Part shown: positions 55,146 to 63,302 of the stretch, one piece after another | Position numbering within the stretch: position 1 is the stretch's first letter | Layout of the letters: each line of letters begins with the position of its first letter | Assembly (NCBI GenBank): GCA_016720685.1 | Contig: JADKKC010000001.1 | Location: forward strand, 308,112 to 372,111 | Source of the DNA: Zoogloea sp. | GTDB taxonomy: Bacteria; Pseudomonadota; Gammaproteobacteria; Burkholderiales; Rhodocyclaceae | DNA: 64,000 bases | Direction: 5' to 3' | Position numbers and translations under genes: made by a program | The notes under the pieces: generated by a model | The model's input: only the letters and a program-made list of their open reading frames with translations | Told to the model about the DNA's origin: nothing | Databases searched by the model: none

Positions 55146-55448
55146 GATCTGTGCGCATCCTCCGGAGCAGAAATCGGTGCCCGACGCGGGCCGGCCGGCT
55201 GGCAAGCGGGCCGTGGCTGCGAATGGTGCACTGCAGCAGCGGGGCGAAAGCCGGTAATTATACTCTCTGGATGCGCGCTGCGGGCCGCCCTGCGGGGCGC
55301 TTCCGGGCAATTCACCACGTCCCTGGGTGCGGGTGTGGCGTTGTTCATGCCCGGTGCGAGGGGCTGGATGTTTCGATGGCTGGTGGCGAAACGCTTGATT
55401 TTTCCGGCGGGTCCGGACGCCGACGACGCCCGGACCCGGTCCGTCACG
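55146..55448. other. 303-bp intergenic region with a GC-rich hairpin
   Basis: No gene is supported. GGGTCCGG (55409-55416) and CCGGACCC (55430-55437) form an eight-pair hairpin just after the CDGSH gene stop. The neighbouring T-run lies on the wrong side for a minus-strand intrinsic terminator, so its role is open. An AT-rich patch TAATTATACT (about 55256-55265) could be promoter sequence for the acyltransferase gene. Confidence 0.4.
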
Positions 55449-55688
55449 CTAGAGTTTTTTATGCGTTCCGTCGCACAGGGGCGGCGTGGCGCTGTGCTTG
55501 CAGCCGCAGAAGTACACCGTGCCCGATGCGCTCGGCGTGTACTTCACCGGCGTGAACTCGGAGCCCTTGTGGCTGCCGTCGCAGAAAGGTTGCTTTGCGC
55601 TCTTGCCGCAGGCACACCACCGGTAAGTCTGGCCGGCCTACCTCAACCGGGTAGGGGGCTTTTTTTGCGCGATAAAGGGTTCGGGCAT
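55449..55688 (-). pseudogene. CDGSH iron-sulfur domain protein, damaged near its start
   Basis: A small protein with two CDGSH motifs, CACGKSAKQPFCDGSH and CGCKHSATPPLCDGTH, each a C-x-C-x2-S-x3-P-x-C-D-G-x-H pattern that binds one 2Fe-2S cluster. It ends THKKL at 55449. The expected N-terminus MPEPFIAQKK is in frame from 55688, but an in-frame TAG follows, and the family segment PYPVEV appears in another frame between 55640 and 55665. One lost A in the seven-A run plus two lost bases before AGQTYRW would explain this. Restored length would be about 80 residues. Dual-CDGSH proteins handle electrons or clusters; the partner is unknown. Confidence 0.75.
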
Positions 55689-55789
55689 GTTTTTCTCCGG
55701 GGAAAAAGGAAAAGCGGCAAGGCGTCGCCTCACCGCTTTCCAGTCTAATCCCGAATGCCGGCACTGCGCTGGCGCTCAGCTCACGCGTG

Positions 55790-58114
55790 TCAGTGGCGGC
55801 TCTGGATTTCTTCGATGTAACCCTGCATGCCGGTGCGGATGTTTGCCGCGTTGCCTTCGTCGGTGTCGATGTGCATGGCCAGCCGGTAGCCCGGGTTCAC
55901 GCGCACCACCACGTCACCGAAAATCAGCTCGCGTTCGCCTTCGACGCGCACGCGCACGATGTACTTGTCGCGCACGCGAAAACGCAGGGCGTCTTCCGGG
56001 GTCATGTGGATGTGCCGCTGGGCACAGATCACGCCGCGCTCGATGGCGGTGGAGCCGTAGGGGCCTTCGAGGGTGATGCCGGGCGTGTTGGCGAGATCGC
56101 CCGATTCGCGGATCGGCGGCTGGATGCCGACCTTGAACTGCTCGGTCATGGCGATCTCGACCTGGGTTTCCTTGCGGGTCGGGCCGAGTACGCGAACATT
56201 GGCGATGCGCCCCTTGGGGCCGACGAGGTGCACTTTCTCGGCGCAGGCAAACTGGCCGGGCTGGGACAGTTCGTGTTCCGGGGTGAGCTGGTGGCCGGGG
56301 CCGAAGAGCTTTTCCACGTCGGATTGCGACAGGTGCACGTGGTGGGCGGAAATCTCGACGGGGATCGGCGCGTCGGCCTGGTCTTCCTTCATCTCGAGGA
56401 TGAGTTCGTTGCGCTCGATGGCGCGCAGGGTTTCCCAGGCCACCAGGCGCTCGTCGTCATTGTTGATGACGAGGATGGTGACCGGCGAATCGTCGCTGGA
56501 AATGACGGCGTACTCGCGCACGGCGCCGAGGTTGCGGTTCTTTTCCTCGTCGAGCTTGATGCTCATGTAGCCGAGGCCCTGGCAGGCCAGGCTGCGCACC
56601 GCGGCACTGGTTTCGCCGATGTCGCCGGTGAAGGCCAGCACGTCGATGCCGCCCATCGCCGCCACGTAGGCGCCGATGTTCTTCCGGACCTGGTAGCAGA
56701 AGGCCTTGTGGGCGAGGAGGGCGCGGTGATGGCCGTCGCTGGCCGCGGCTTCGATCTCGTGGATGTTGCTGGAAATGCCGGAGATGCCCTTGAGGCCGCT
56801 GTTGGTGTTGATCAGCGTGGAGAGTTCGTCCGGCGACATGCCGTGCTGCTCCATCAGGTGGATCATCACGGCGGGGTCGATGCTGCCGGAGCGGCTCGAC
56901 ATGATGAGGCCGTCGGTCGGCGTCATGCCCATCGTGGTGTCCACCGAGCGGCCGTGGTCGATGGCGCACAGGGAGGCGCCGATGCCCAGGTGACAGGAGA
57001 CGATTTCCAGCTCGCCCAGCGGGCGGTCGAGGACTTCGGCGGCCTTCAGCGACACGTAGCGGTGCGAGCTGCCATGAAAGCCGTAGCGGCGGATGCCGTC
57101 CTGCTTGTAAAGCTCGTAGGGCAGGCCGTAGAGGTAGGCGTAGGGCGGCAGCGTCTGGTGGAAGGCGGTGTCGAAAACGGCCACGTGGGGCACGCCGGGC
57201 AGCTGCTTCATGGCCTCGCGGATGCCATCCACGTTCACCGGGTTGTGCAGCGGGGCGAAGACCGACAGGGCTTCGATGTCGGCGATGACGGTCGGCGTGA
57301 TGACCACTGAGCTGGCGAACTTGCTGCCGCCATGTACGACGCGGTGGCCGACGGCGCTCACGTCCTGCGGGTGGAAGGCGAAGGCCTCGCCGAGCAGGCT
57401 GGTCGATTCCTGCATCACGGCGAACAGCTCGGTGATGGGGAAGCGGGGCCGCTCGAAGCTGCGGGTCTGGGTGCCGACGGTGACGCTGATGCGCGCGGCC
57501 GCGGGTTCGGTGTTGTCGATGATGCCGTGGACGTCGGAGCCGAGGTCGTGGGTGTCGTAGATGCCGAAGTGGATCTGGCTGATGCCCACGTTGAGCACCA
57601 ACACCTTGCCCGGCGCGTGGTTGATCAGCGACAGGGCGTAGGGATCGTCGGCCCAGGCCACGTCGCGGGCCTGGGTGTTGCCGGCATCCGCCGTCATGGC
57701 GCGGGTGCGCTCGGTCAGGATGCGCGAGAGCAGGGCGACGGCCTTCGGGTTGGTCAGGATGTAGGTGTGGAACACCTCTTCCGGAATCAGCAGCACGAAG
57801 CAGCGGTTGCCCGCGATGACGTCGGCGCTCACGGGGTCGCCGGTCAGGATCGACAGGGTGCCGAAGACATCGCCGGGGCCGAGCTGGCTGAGGACCGTGC
57901 GGGTGCCGGTCTTGTCGGTGGTGGAGATTTCGGCGTGGCCGCTGATCATCACGCCGATCACGCGGCCTTCGTCGCCGGTTTCCAGCATGGCCTCGTTGCC
58001 TTCGTAGGTGGTCAGCCTGGACAGGTTGACGATCTTGTCGACCTTGTCGGCCGGGAAGCTTTCAAACAGGCGTACCTGTTCGAGGAAGAATTTCTTGAGA
58101 TCGACTTCGCTCAT
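55790..58114 (-). CDS. Fusion of cyclic-nucleotide-binding-like domain, acetate kinase and PduL phosphotransacylase
   Basis: A single 774-residue chain. A Crp-like cNMP-binding fold covers about 8-140 (GDEGRVIGVMISGHAEIS, LGPGDVFGTLSILTGDP); the usual cAMP-binding Glu and Arg of the phosphate cassette are not evident. Acetate/propionate kinase covers about 170-575: catalytic Arg in VGHRVVHGG, RRYGFHGSSHRYVS, SRSGSIDP, GLKGISG and Glu in FTGDIGETSAAV. However, the N-terminal loop reads NVGISQIHF instead of N-x-GSSSLK, and HLGNG reads HLGIG. PduL covers about 585-765 with zinc His at 591, 592, 594 (SAHHVHLS) and 701, 703 (QRHIHM). Together these would convert acyl-CoA to acyl-phosphate and then to acid plus ATP. 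It stands alone as a transcription unit. Confidence 0.92.
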   Translation of the reverse strand: MSEVDLKKFFLEQVRLFESFPADKVDKIVNLSRLTTYEGNEAMLETGDEGRVIGVMISGHAEISTTDKTGTRTVLSQLGPGDVFGTLSILTGDPVSADVIAGNRCFVLLIPEEVFHTYILTNPKAVALLSRILTERTRAMTADAGNTQARDVAWADDPYALSLINHAPGKVLVLNVGISQIHFGIYDTHDLGSDVHGIIDNTEPAAARISVTVGTQTRSFERPRFPITELFAVMQESTSLLGEAFAFHPQDVSAVGHRVVHGGSKFASSVVITPTVIADIEALSVFAPLHNPVNVDGIREAMKQLPGVPHVAVFDTAFHQTLPPYAYLYGLPYELYKQDGIRRYGFHGSSHRYVSLKAAEVLDRPLGELEIVSCHLGIGASLCAIDHGRSVDTTMGMTPTDGLIMSSRSGSIDPAVMIHLMEQHGMSPDELSTLINTNSGLKGISGISSNIHEIEAAASDGHHRALLAHKAFCYQVRKNIGAYVAAMGGIDVLAFTGDIGETSAAVRSLACQGLGYMSIKLDEEKNRNLGAVREYAVISSDDSPVTILVINNDDERLVAWETLRAIERNELILEMKEDQADAPIPVEISAHHVHLSQSDVEKLFGPGHQLTPEHELSQPGQFACAEKVHLVGPKGRIANVRVLGPTRKETQVEIAMTEQFKVGIQPPIRESGDLANTPGITLEGPYGSTAIERGVICAQRHIHMTPEDALRFRVRDKYIVRVRVEGERELIFGDVVVRVNPGYRLAMHIDTDEGNAANIRTGMQGYIEEIQSRH

Positions 58115-58255
58115 GGTGTTTCTCGCTCGGCGTCGGGTTATTTCAAGTTGAAAGACTAGCACCATGTTGCGGTGCGTCAAAGTGTGGCCGAATGATTACA
58201 CGATTGCCGTTACAGGCATTCGTGATGGAAGAGACGGATTGGGGCGGTGCCTTGT

Positions 58256-58270
58256 TGTTGCAATGCAACA
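58256..58270. promoter_or_regulatory. 15-base perfect palindrome upstream of the kinase-PduL fusion
   Basis: TGTTGCA-A-TGCAACA lies about 145 bp before the fusion gene start and 20 bp after the IclR gene stop. The symmetry suits a dimeric regulator, but no cognate protein can be named. Confidence 0.45.
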
Positions 58271-58290
58271 CCCGGACGCGGCGTGGAGCC

Positions 58291-59115
58291 TCAGGGCGCG
58301 GCAGGCGATGTGGGCGGGGCGTCGGTCAGTTGTGCCTCGATGCGGCTGGCGGCCTTTTGCAGGGCTGGCAGGTAGCGCCGCACGGCTTCCTTCAGCGTGA
58401 CCGCCCGGTTCAGGTAAACGATATTGACGACGCCCACGGGCTGGTTCTTGAACAGGATGGGCAGGGCCAGGGCCCCGATCTTGCTCTGGGATGTCCATTC
58501 GCCGTCGTTGCTGGCGAAGCCTCTTTCGAGGGTGCGGGCGACGAGCTGGGTGACGAAGCGGTCGTCGGCGGCCAGGCGGGCCTGTTCGTTGTCGCCGCCG
58601 CCGCCGCGGATGAGTTCGAGGATCTGTTCGCGCTGCTCGCCCTGGCTGTGGGCGAAGAAAGCCCGCCCGGCGGCGGTCAGCAGCATCGGGAGCGTTTGCC
58701 CGACCATCGCCCGGTGGAAGGACAGCGGGCTGAAGCGGTGGGTCGATTCGCGGATCACCATGTTGGCGCCCTGCTGCGTGGTGAGGTCTGAGGGCCACAC
58801 CACGGATTGCAGCAGTTCGCTGAGGGCCGGGGCCGCGATGGAGGAGATCCAGTCCTCGTCGCGAAACCCTTCGGCCAGCGAGCGGACGCGCAGCGCCAGG
58901 CAGTAGCGGTCGTCGGATTCGCTGCGCCGCACGTAGCCTTCGGCGATCAGGGTTTCGAGCAGGCGGCGCACCGTGGTGCGGTGCAGGCCGGTGGCCTGGG
59001 CCAGCTGGGCGAGGGTGGAGCGGCCGCCTTCCTGGCTGTTGAGGGCGCGCAGCAGGTCGAGTCCGCGGGTCAGGCCGCGAACCGGTGCGTAATCGGCTCC
59101 GCTGTTTGTGCGCAT
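58291..59115 (-). CDS. IclR family transcriptional regulator (MhpR-like)
   Basis: A 274-residue regulator. The winged helix-turn-helix is STLAQLAQATGLHRTTVRRLLETLIAEGYV and the ligand-binding IclR domain follows (RFSPLSFHRAMVGQTLPMLLTAAGRAFFA, AALALPILFKNQPVGVVNIVYL-like end). The residues and its position divergent from mhpA fit MhpR, which activates 3-(3-hydroxyphenyl)propionate genes. ATG 59115 gives MRTNSGADYAP. Confidence 0.9.
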   Translation of the reverse strand: MRTNSGADYAPVRGLTRGLDLLRALNSQEGGRSTLAQLAQATGLHRTTVRRLLETLIAEGYVRRSESDDRYCLALRVRSLAEGFRDEDWISSIAAPALSELLQSVVWPSDLTTQQGANMVIRESTHRFSPLSFHRAMVGQTLPMLLTAAGRAFFAHSQGEQREQILELIRGGGGDNEQARLAADDRFVTQLVARTLERGFASNDGEWTSQSKIGALALPILFKNQPVGVVNIVYLNRAVTLKEAVRRYLPALQKAASRIEAQLTDAPPTSPAAP

Positions 59116-59174
59116 ATTGAAACCCTCGCGACAGAACAAGATTGTGCAACAGGTGGACGTTTTGTTTTGATTTT

Positions 59175-59202
59175 TTGATGCGAATCAGGGAGATCCTAGA
59201 AT
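59175..59202 (+). promoter_or_regulatory. Candidate promoter of the mhp operon
   Basis: TTGATG (59175-59180), a 16-bp spacer and TAGAAT (59197-59202) form a moderate sigma-70 promoter in the mhpR/mhpA divergent region. It implies a leader of about 210 nt before mhpA. Confidence 0.5.
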
Positions 59203-59417
59203 CAATCCCGTTGATGCGCCCATAAAAAAGCATGCGTCTGCCGGCGGATGATACGCCGGTGCCGTCCTGCACCGGGCCTGCCGTTTTCCGGAATGCAAGG
59301 CCTGAAAACGTCAAGACGAAAAGCCGTCCGCCCGTTGCGGGCGACCCGACACACCACTGTCCGTGCGGCGGAGGTTTTCCTCCCGCCTGCCCAACCCCAC
59401 CCGGGAGGAGATACCCC

Positions 59418-61058
59418 ATGAGCACTGCTCAAGATTTCGATGCCGACGTGATCGTCGTCGGTGCCGGCCCCGTCGGCCTGACCATCAGCAACACCCTCGG
59501 CCAGTACGGCGTCAAGGTGCTGCTGCTGGAAAGGGGCGAGGAACTGATCGATTACCCCCGCGCCGTCGGCATGGACGACGAGTGCCTGCGCAGCATCCAG
59601 GGCATCGGCCTGGCCGGCACGGTGCAGCAGCACCTGACGCCTTACCACTGGATGCGCTTCGTGACCGCCAGCGGCCGCTGCTTTGCGTCCATCGAGCCGC
59701 GCACCGACGACTTCGGCTGGTCGCGCCGCAATGCCTTCAACCAGCCGGCGGTCGACCGCGAACTGATGGACGGCCTCAAGCGCTTTCCGGGCGTGGAGGT
59801 GTGGATGGGCGCCGAGCTGGAAAAATTTGACCAGGACGGCACCGGCGTCAGCCTGACCGTGAAGCACAAGGGCAAGGTCAATGCGCTGCGCTGCAAGTAC
59901 CTGGTGGCCGCAGACGGCGGCCGCAGCTTCATCCGCACCACGCTCAACGTGGGCTTCGGCGGCTTCACCGACACCTCCAAGTGGCTGGTGGTGGACATCC
60001 GCAACGACCCGCTCGGCGTGCCCAACATCTACATGCACAGCGACCCGAAGCGGCCCTATGTGTCGGTGGCGCTGCCCGACGGCGTGCGCCGCTTCGAGTT
60101 CATGATCTTCGAGAACGAAACCGAAGAGCAGATGACCACCCCCGAAAGCATGGCCGTACTGCTTGCCAAGGTGCTGCCGGCGAATGTGGACACCAGCCGC
60201 CTCGACTTCATCCGCAAGCGCGTTTATACCCACAACGCCCGTATCGCCGATCGCTGGAAGATCGGCCGCATCATGCTGGCCGGCGACGCCGCGCACATCA
60301 TGCCCGTGTGGCAGGGCCAGGGTTACAACACCGGCATGCGCGACGCCACCAACCTGGCCTGGAAGCTGGCCTACGTGGTCAACGGCAAGGGCAGCGACGC
60401 GCTGCTCGAAACCTACCAGTCCGAGCGCCCGCTGCACGCCAAGGCGATGATCGACCTGTCGGTGACCGCCGGGCGCATCTTCTCGCCGCGCAGCGCGCTC
60501 TTGGCCGGCCTGCGCGACGCCACCACCTGGGTGCTCAACTTCATTCCGCCGGTCAAGCGCTACTTCATGGAAATGCGCTTCAAGCCGATGCCCTTCTACG
60601 AGAACGGCCTGGTGGTGCACGAGAAAACCCGCCGCAAGGATTCGCCGGTCGGGCGCATGTTCATCCAGCCCAAGGTGCGCACCCGCCAGGGCGAGGTCAA
60701 GTTGCTGGACGACGCACTGGGCAAGGGCTTTGCGCTGCTGGCCTGGGGCGCCGATCCCAACTACTGGCTGAACCCCAGGAGCCGCGCCATTCTTGAAGCC
60801 CTCGGCGCGAAGATCGTGACCCTCAAGCCGACCGTGCAGATCGACCGCACGGTGGACATGACCGACAGGACCGACGTCCTTGGCGACGAGCAGATGCGCT
60901 TCAAGGAATGGTTCGGCCAGCATCCGGGCTCCATCGTGTTGCTGCGCCCCGACCGTTTCGTGGCCGGCATCGCCTTCCCGATCGAAGTGGACGAACTCAT
61001 CGCCGCGGTGGCCGACAAGATGGGCCTGGTGGTGAATGCCGGAGGCAAGGCTCGATGA
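59418..61058 (+). CDS. mhpA: 3-(3-hydroxyphenyl)propionate hydroxylase
   Basis: A 546-residue class A flavin monooxygenase that hydroxylates 3-(3-hydroxyphenyl)propionate (and 3-hydroxycinnamate) to the 2,3-dihydroxy compound using NADH and O2. Motifs: VIVVGAGPVGLTISNTL for FAD, the DG motif VAADGGRSFIRTTL, and LAGDAAHIMPVWQGQGYNTG. The ATG at 59418 follows GGGAGGAG. Its stop overlaps the mhpB start by ATGA. Confidence 0.94.
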   Translation: MSTAQDFDADVIVVGAGPVGLTISNTLGQYGVKVLLLERGEELIDYPRAVGMDDECLRSIQGIGLAGTVQQHLTPYHWMRFVTASGRCFASIEPRTDDFGWSRRNAFNQPAVDRELMDGLKRFPGVEVWMGAELEKFDQDGTGVSLTVKHKGKVNALRCKYLVAADGGRSFIRTTLNVGFGGFTDTSKWLVVDIRNDPLGVPNIYMHSDPKRPYVSVALPDGVRRFEFMIFENETEEQMTTPESMAVLLAKVLPANVDTSRLDFIRKRVYTHNARIADRWKIGRIMLAGDAAHIMPVWQGQGYNTGMRDATNLAWKLAYVVNGKGSDALLETYQSERPLHAKAMIDLSVTAGRIFSPRSALLAGLRDATTWVLNFIPPVKRYFMEMRFKPMPFYENGLVVHEKTRRKDSPVGRMFIQPKVRTRQGEVKLLDDALGKGFALLAWGADPNYWLNPRSRAILEALGAKIVTLKPTVQIDRTVDMTDRTDVLGDEQMRFKEWFGQHPGSIVLLRPDRFVAGIAFPIEVDELIAAVADKMGLVVNAGGKAR

Positions 61059-62008
61059 CCAAGGCAATGCTCACCTGCCTGTCCCACACGCCGCTCAAGG
61101 GCAACGTGGACCCGCTGCCGGAAGTGGTGGACGAAGTGGCCCGTCTCGTCGCCCAGCTGGGTGACGAGGTTGTGGCCTTCGATCCGGAACTGATCTTCCT
61201 GTTCGCCCCCGACCACTACAACGGCTTCTTCCTCGATGCCATGCCGCAGCTGTGCATCGGCGCCGCGGCCGAATCGGTGGGCGATTACAGCACCTCGGCC
61301 GGCCCGCTGCCGGTGCCGCGCGACATCGCCGAAGCCTGCGCCGCCCACGTGGTGGCCCGGGAGATCGACCTCGCCGTGTCCTACCGCATGCAGGTGGACC
61401 ACGGCTTCGCCCAGCCGCTGGAAGAACTCACCGGCAGCCTCGCCCGCTACCCGGTGATTCCGCTCTTCATCAACAGCGTGGCGCCGCCGGTGATCAGCTT
61501 CCGGCGTGCCCGCCAGTTTGGCGAGGCGGTGGGCGAGTTCGCCCGCCAACTCGACAAGCGCGTGCTCTTCATCGGCTCCGGCGGCCTCTCGCACAACCCG
61601 CCGGTGCCGCAGATGGCCACCGCCGTGCCGGAAGTCGCCGAGCGCCTGATCGCCGGCCGCAACCCCACGGCCGAGGCCCGCGCCGCCCGCCAGCAGCGCA
61701 CCATCGACGCGGCCACCCAGTTTGCTACCGGCGACAGCCCGCTGCACCCGCTCAACCCGCGCTGGGACGAAGACTTCATGGCCAACCTGAGCTGCAAGGA
61801 CTGGGCCGCCCTCGACGGCTACGGCAACGACGCCATCACCGAAGCGGCCGGCGCATCGGCCCACGAAGTGAAGACCTGGGTTGCCGCCAACGCCGCCATG
61901 AACGCCGCCACCGGCGGCCATTACGAAGCCCGTGCCCGCTACTACCGGGCGATTCCCGAATGGATTGCCGGGTTTGGCGCGCTCACCGGCGTTGCCCGGC
62001 CCGACTGA
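61055..62008 (+). CDS. mhpB: 3-carboxyethylcatechol 2,3-dioxygenase
   Basis: A 317-residue class III (LigB-type) extradiol dioxygenase that opens the ring of 2,3-dihydroxyphenylpropionate with Fe(II). Candidate ligand and catalytic His residues are in LFAPDHYNGFF, MQVDHGFAQPL and GSGGLSHNPPVPQ. It is translationally coupled to mhpA. The ring-opened product would go to MhpC, which must lie outside the window if present. Confidence 0.94.
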   Translation: MTKAMLTCLSHTPLKGNVDPLPEVVDEVARLVAQLGDEVVAFDPELIFLFAPDHYNGFFLDAMPQLCIGAAAESVGDYSTSAGPLPVPRDIAEACAAHVVAREIDLAVSYRMQVDHGFAQPLEELTGSLARYPVIPLFINSVAPPVISFRRARQFGEAVGEFARQLDKRVLFIGSGGLSHNPPVPQMATAVPEVAERLIAGRNPTAEARAARQQRTIDAATQFATGDSPLHPLNPRWDEDFMANLSCKDWAALDGYGNDAITEAAGASAHEVKTWVAANAAMNAATGGHYEARARYYRAIPEWIAGFGALTGVARPD

Positions 62009-62058
62009 ATCCGCACTACTACACGTACTACACGCACCACCCCACTGAGGAGAAAAAA

Positions 62059-63193
62059 ATGAAACTGAAAAACCTGTTCGTGATCACCGCCGCCGCACTG
62101 GCTGCCGCCCCGGCCCTGGCCGATATCAACATCGGCGTGGTCGCCTCCCTTACCGGCCCGGCTGCCGCGCTGGGCGCCGAGACGCGCAAGGCCGTGTCGC
62201 TGTTTCCGGCCACCGTCGGCGGCGAGAAGGTGAACTTCATCCTGCTCGACGACACCACCGACCCCACCGCGGCCGTCAAGAACGCCCGCAAGCTGATCAG
62301 CGAAGACAAGGTCGACGCCATTCTCGGCCCCAACCTGATCAGCACCGCCACCGCCATGGCTGACGTGGTCAACGGCGAGAAGGTGCCGATGATCTCCGTC
62401 GCGCCGCTCGACGTGTCCGGCGACAAGCGCGGTTTCGTGTTCCGCAGCGAGCCCTCGGCCGACCTGATGGTGCAGCGCGTGGTGGCCGACATGCTGGCCA
62501 ACGGCGTCAAGACGGTCGGTTTCATCGGCTTCTCGGATTCGTGGGGCGAAGTGCTGCACAAGGCGCTGACCAAGGCCGCCGAAGGCAAGATCACCATCGT
62601 CGCCTCCGAGCGCTATGGCCGTGCCGACCCCAGCGTCCAGGCCCAGGCCCTCAAGGTGATCAGCGCCAAGCCCGACGCCGTGTTCGTCGGCGCCTCCGGC
62701 ACGCCCGCCGCGATGCCCCAGATCACCCTGCGCGAGCGCGGTTTCAAGGGTCGCATCTATCAATCCCACGGCGTCACCAGCAAGGAATTCCTGCGGGTGG
62801 GCGGCAAGCACGTCGAAGGCGCGCTGATTCCGGTGGGCCCGGTGCTGGTGGCCGAGCAGCTGCCCGACAGCCACCCCTCCAAGAAGAGCGCCGTGGCTTT
62901 CGTCCAGGCCCTCGAAGCCAAGTACGGCGCGGATTCCCGCTCCACCTTTGCCGGCGCCAGCTGGGATGCCTTGGCTGCTGCTGCAGAACGCCATCACCGG
63001 CGCGCAGAAGGCCAAGCTCAAGGCGGGCACGCCGGAATTCCGCGCCGCCCTGCGTGACGGCATCGAGAAGACCTCCAAGCTGGTGGGCACCAACGGCGTC
63101 TACACCATGGGCCCCAATGACCACGCCGGCTACGACGCCAGCGCCATCGTCCTGATCAAGGTCGAGAACAATCACTGGAAGCTGGTTAAGTAA
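62059..63193 (+). pseudogene. Branched-chain-type ABC transporter substrate-binding protein, interrupted by one base gain
   Basis: A periplasmic binding protein of the Leu/Ile/Val family with signal LFVITAAALAAAPALA. The type I fold reads INIGVVASLTGPAAALG, ILGPNLISTATAMAD and FIGFSDSWGEVLHKAL. At about 62970 the frame slips after ASWDA; removing one T gives WLLLQNAITGAQKAKL and the normal end NHWKLVK at 63193 (about 377 residues). Placed after mhpAB, it likely captures an aromatic acid such as a hydroxyphenylpropionate rather than an amino acid. GAGGAG lies just before the ATG. Confidence 0.86.
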
Positions 63194-63205
63194 GCAAGCG
63201 TCCGC

Positions 63206-63225
63206 GGGGCCGGCGCGCCGGCCCC
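63206..63225. terminator. GC-rich palindrome between transporter genes
   Basis: GGGGCCGGCG followed directly by its inverse is a perfect 20-base palindrome 12 bp after the binding-protein stop. Such hairpins often protect or partly end the binding-protein mRNA so that it is more abundant than the permease mRNA. There is no T-run. Confidence 0.5.
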
Positions 63226-63302
63226 GTGTGTTGCTCCAACTTGTCGTTCCATCGCGACGGACCTGCCCGGCAGGCCCGTCGTCGCTCCACAGGAGTTCGC
63301 TC

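Noticed and set aside
59232..59417. In-frame upstream start for mhpA giving a 608-residue protein
   Set aside because: The extra 62 residues are Pro/Arg-rich and unlike the family, while ATG 59418 has an excellent ribosome site and the FAD motif follows at the expected distance.
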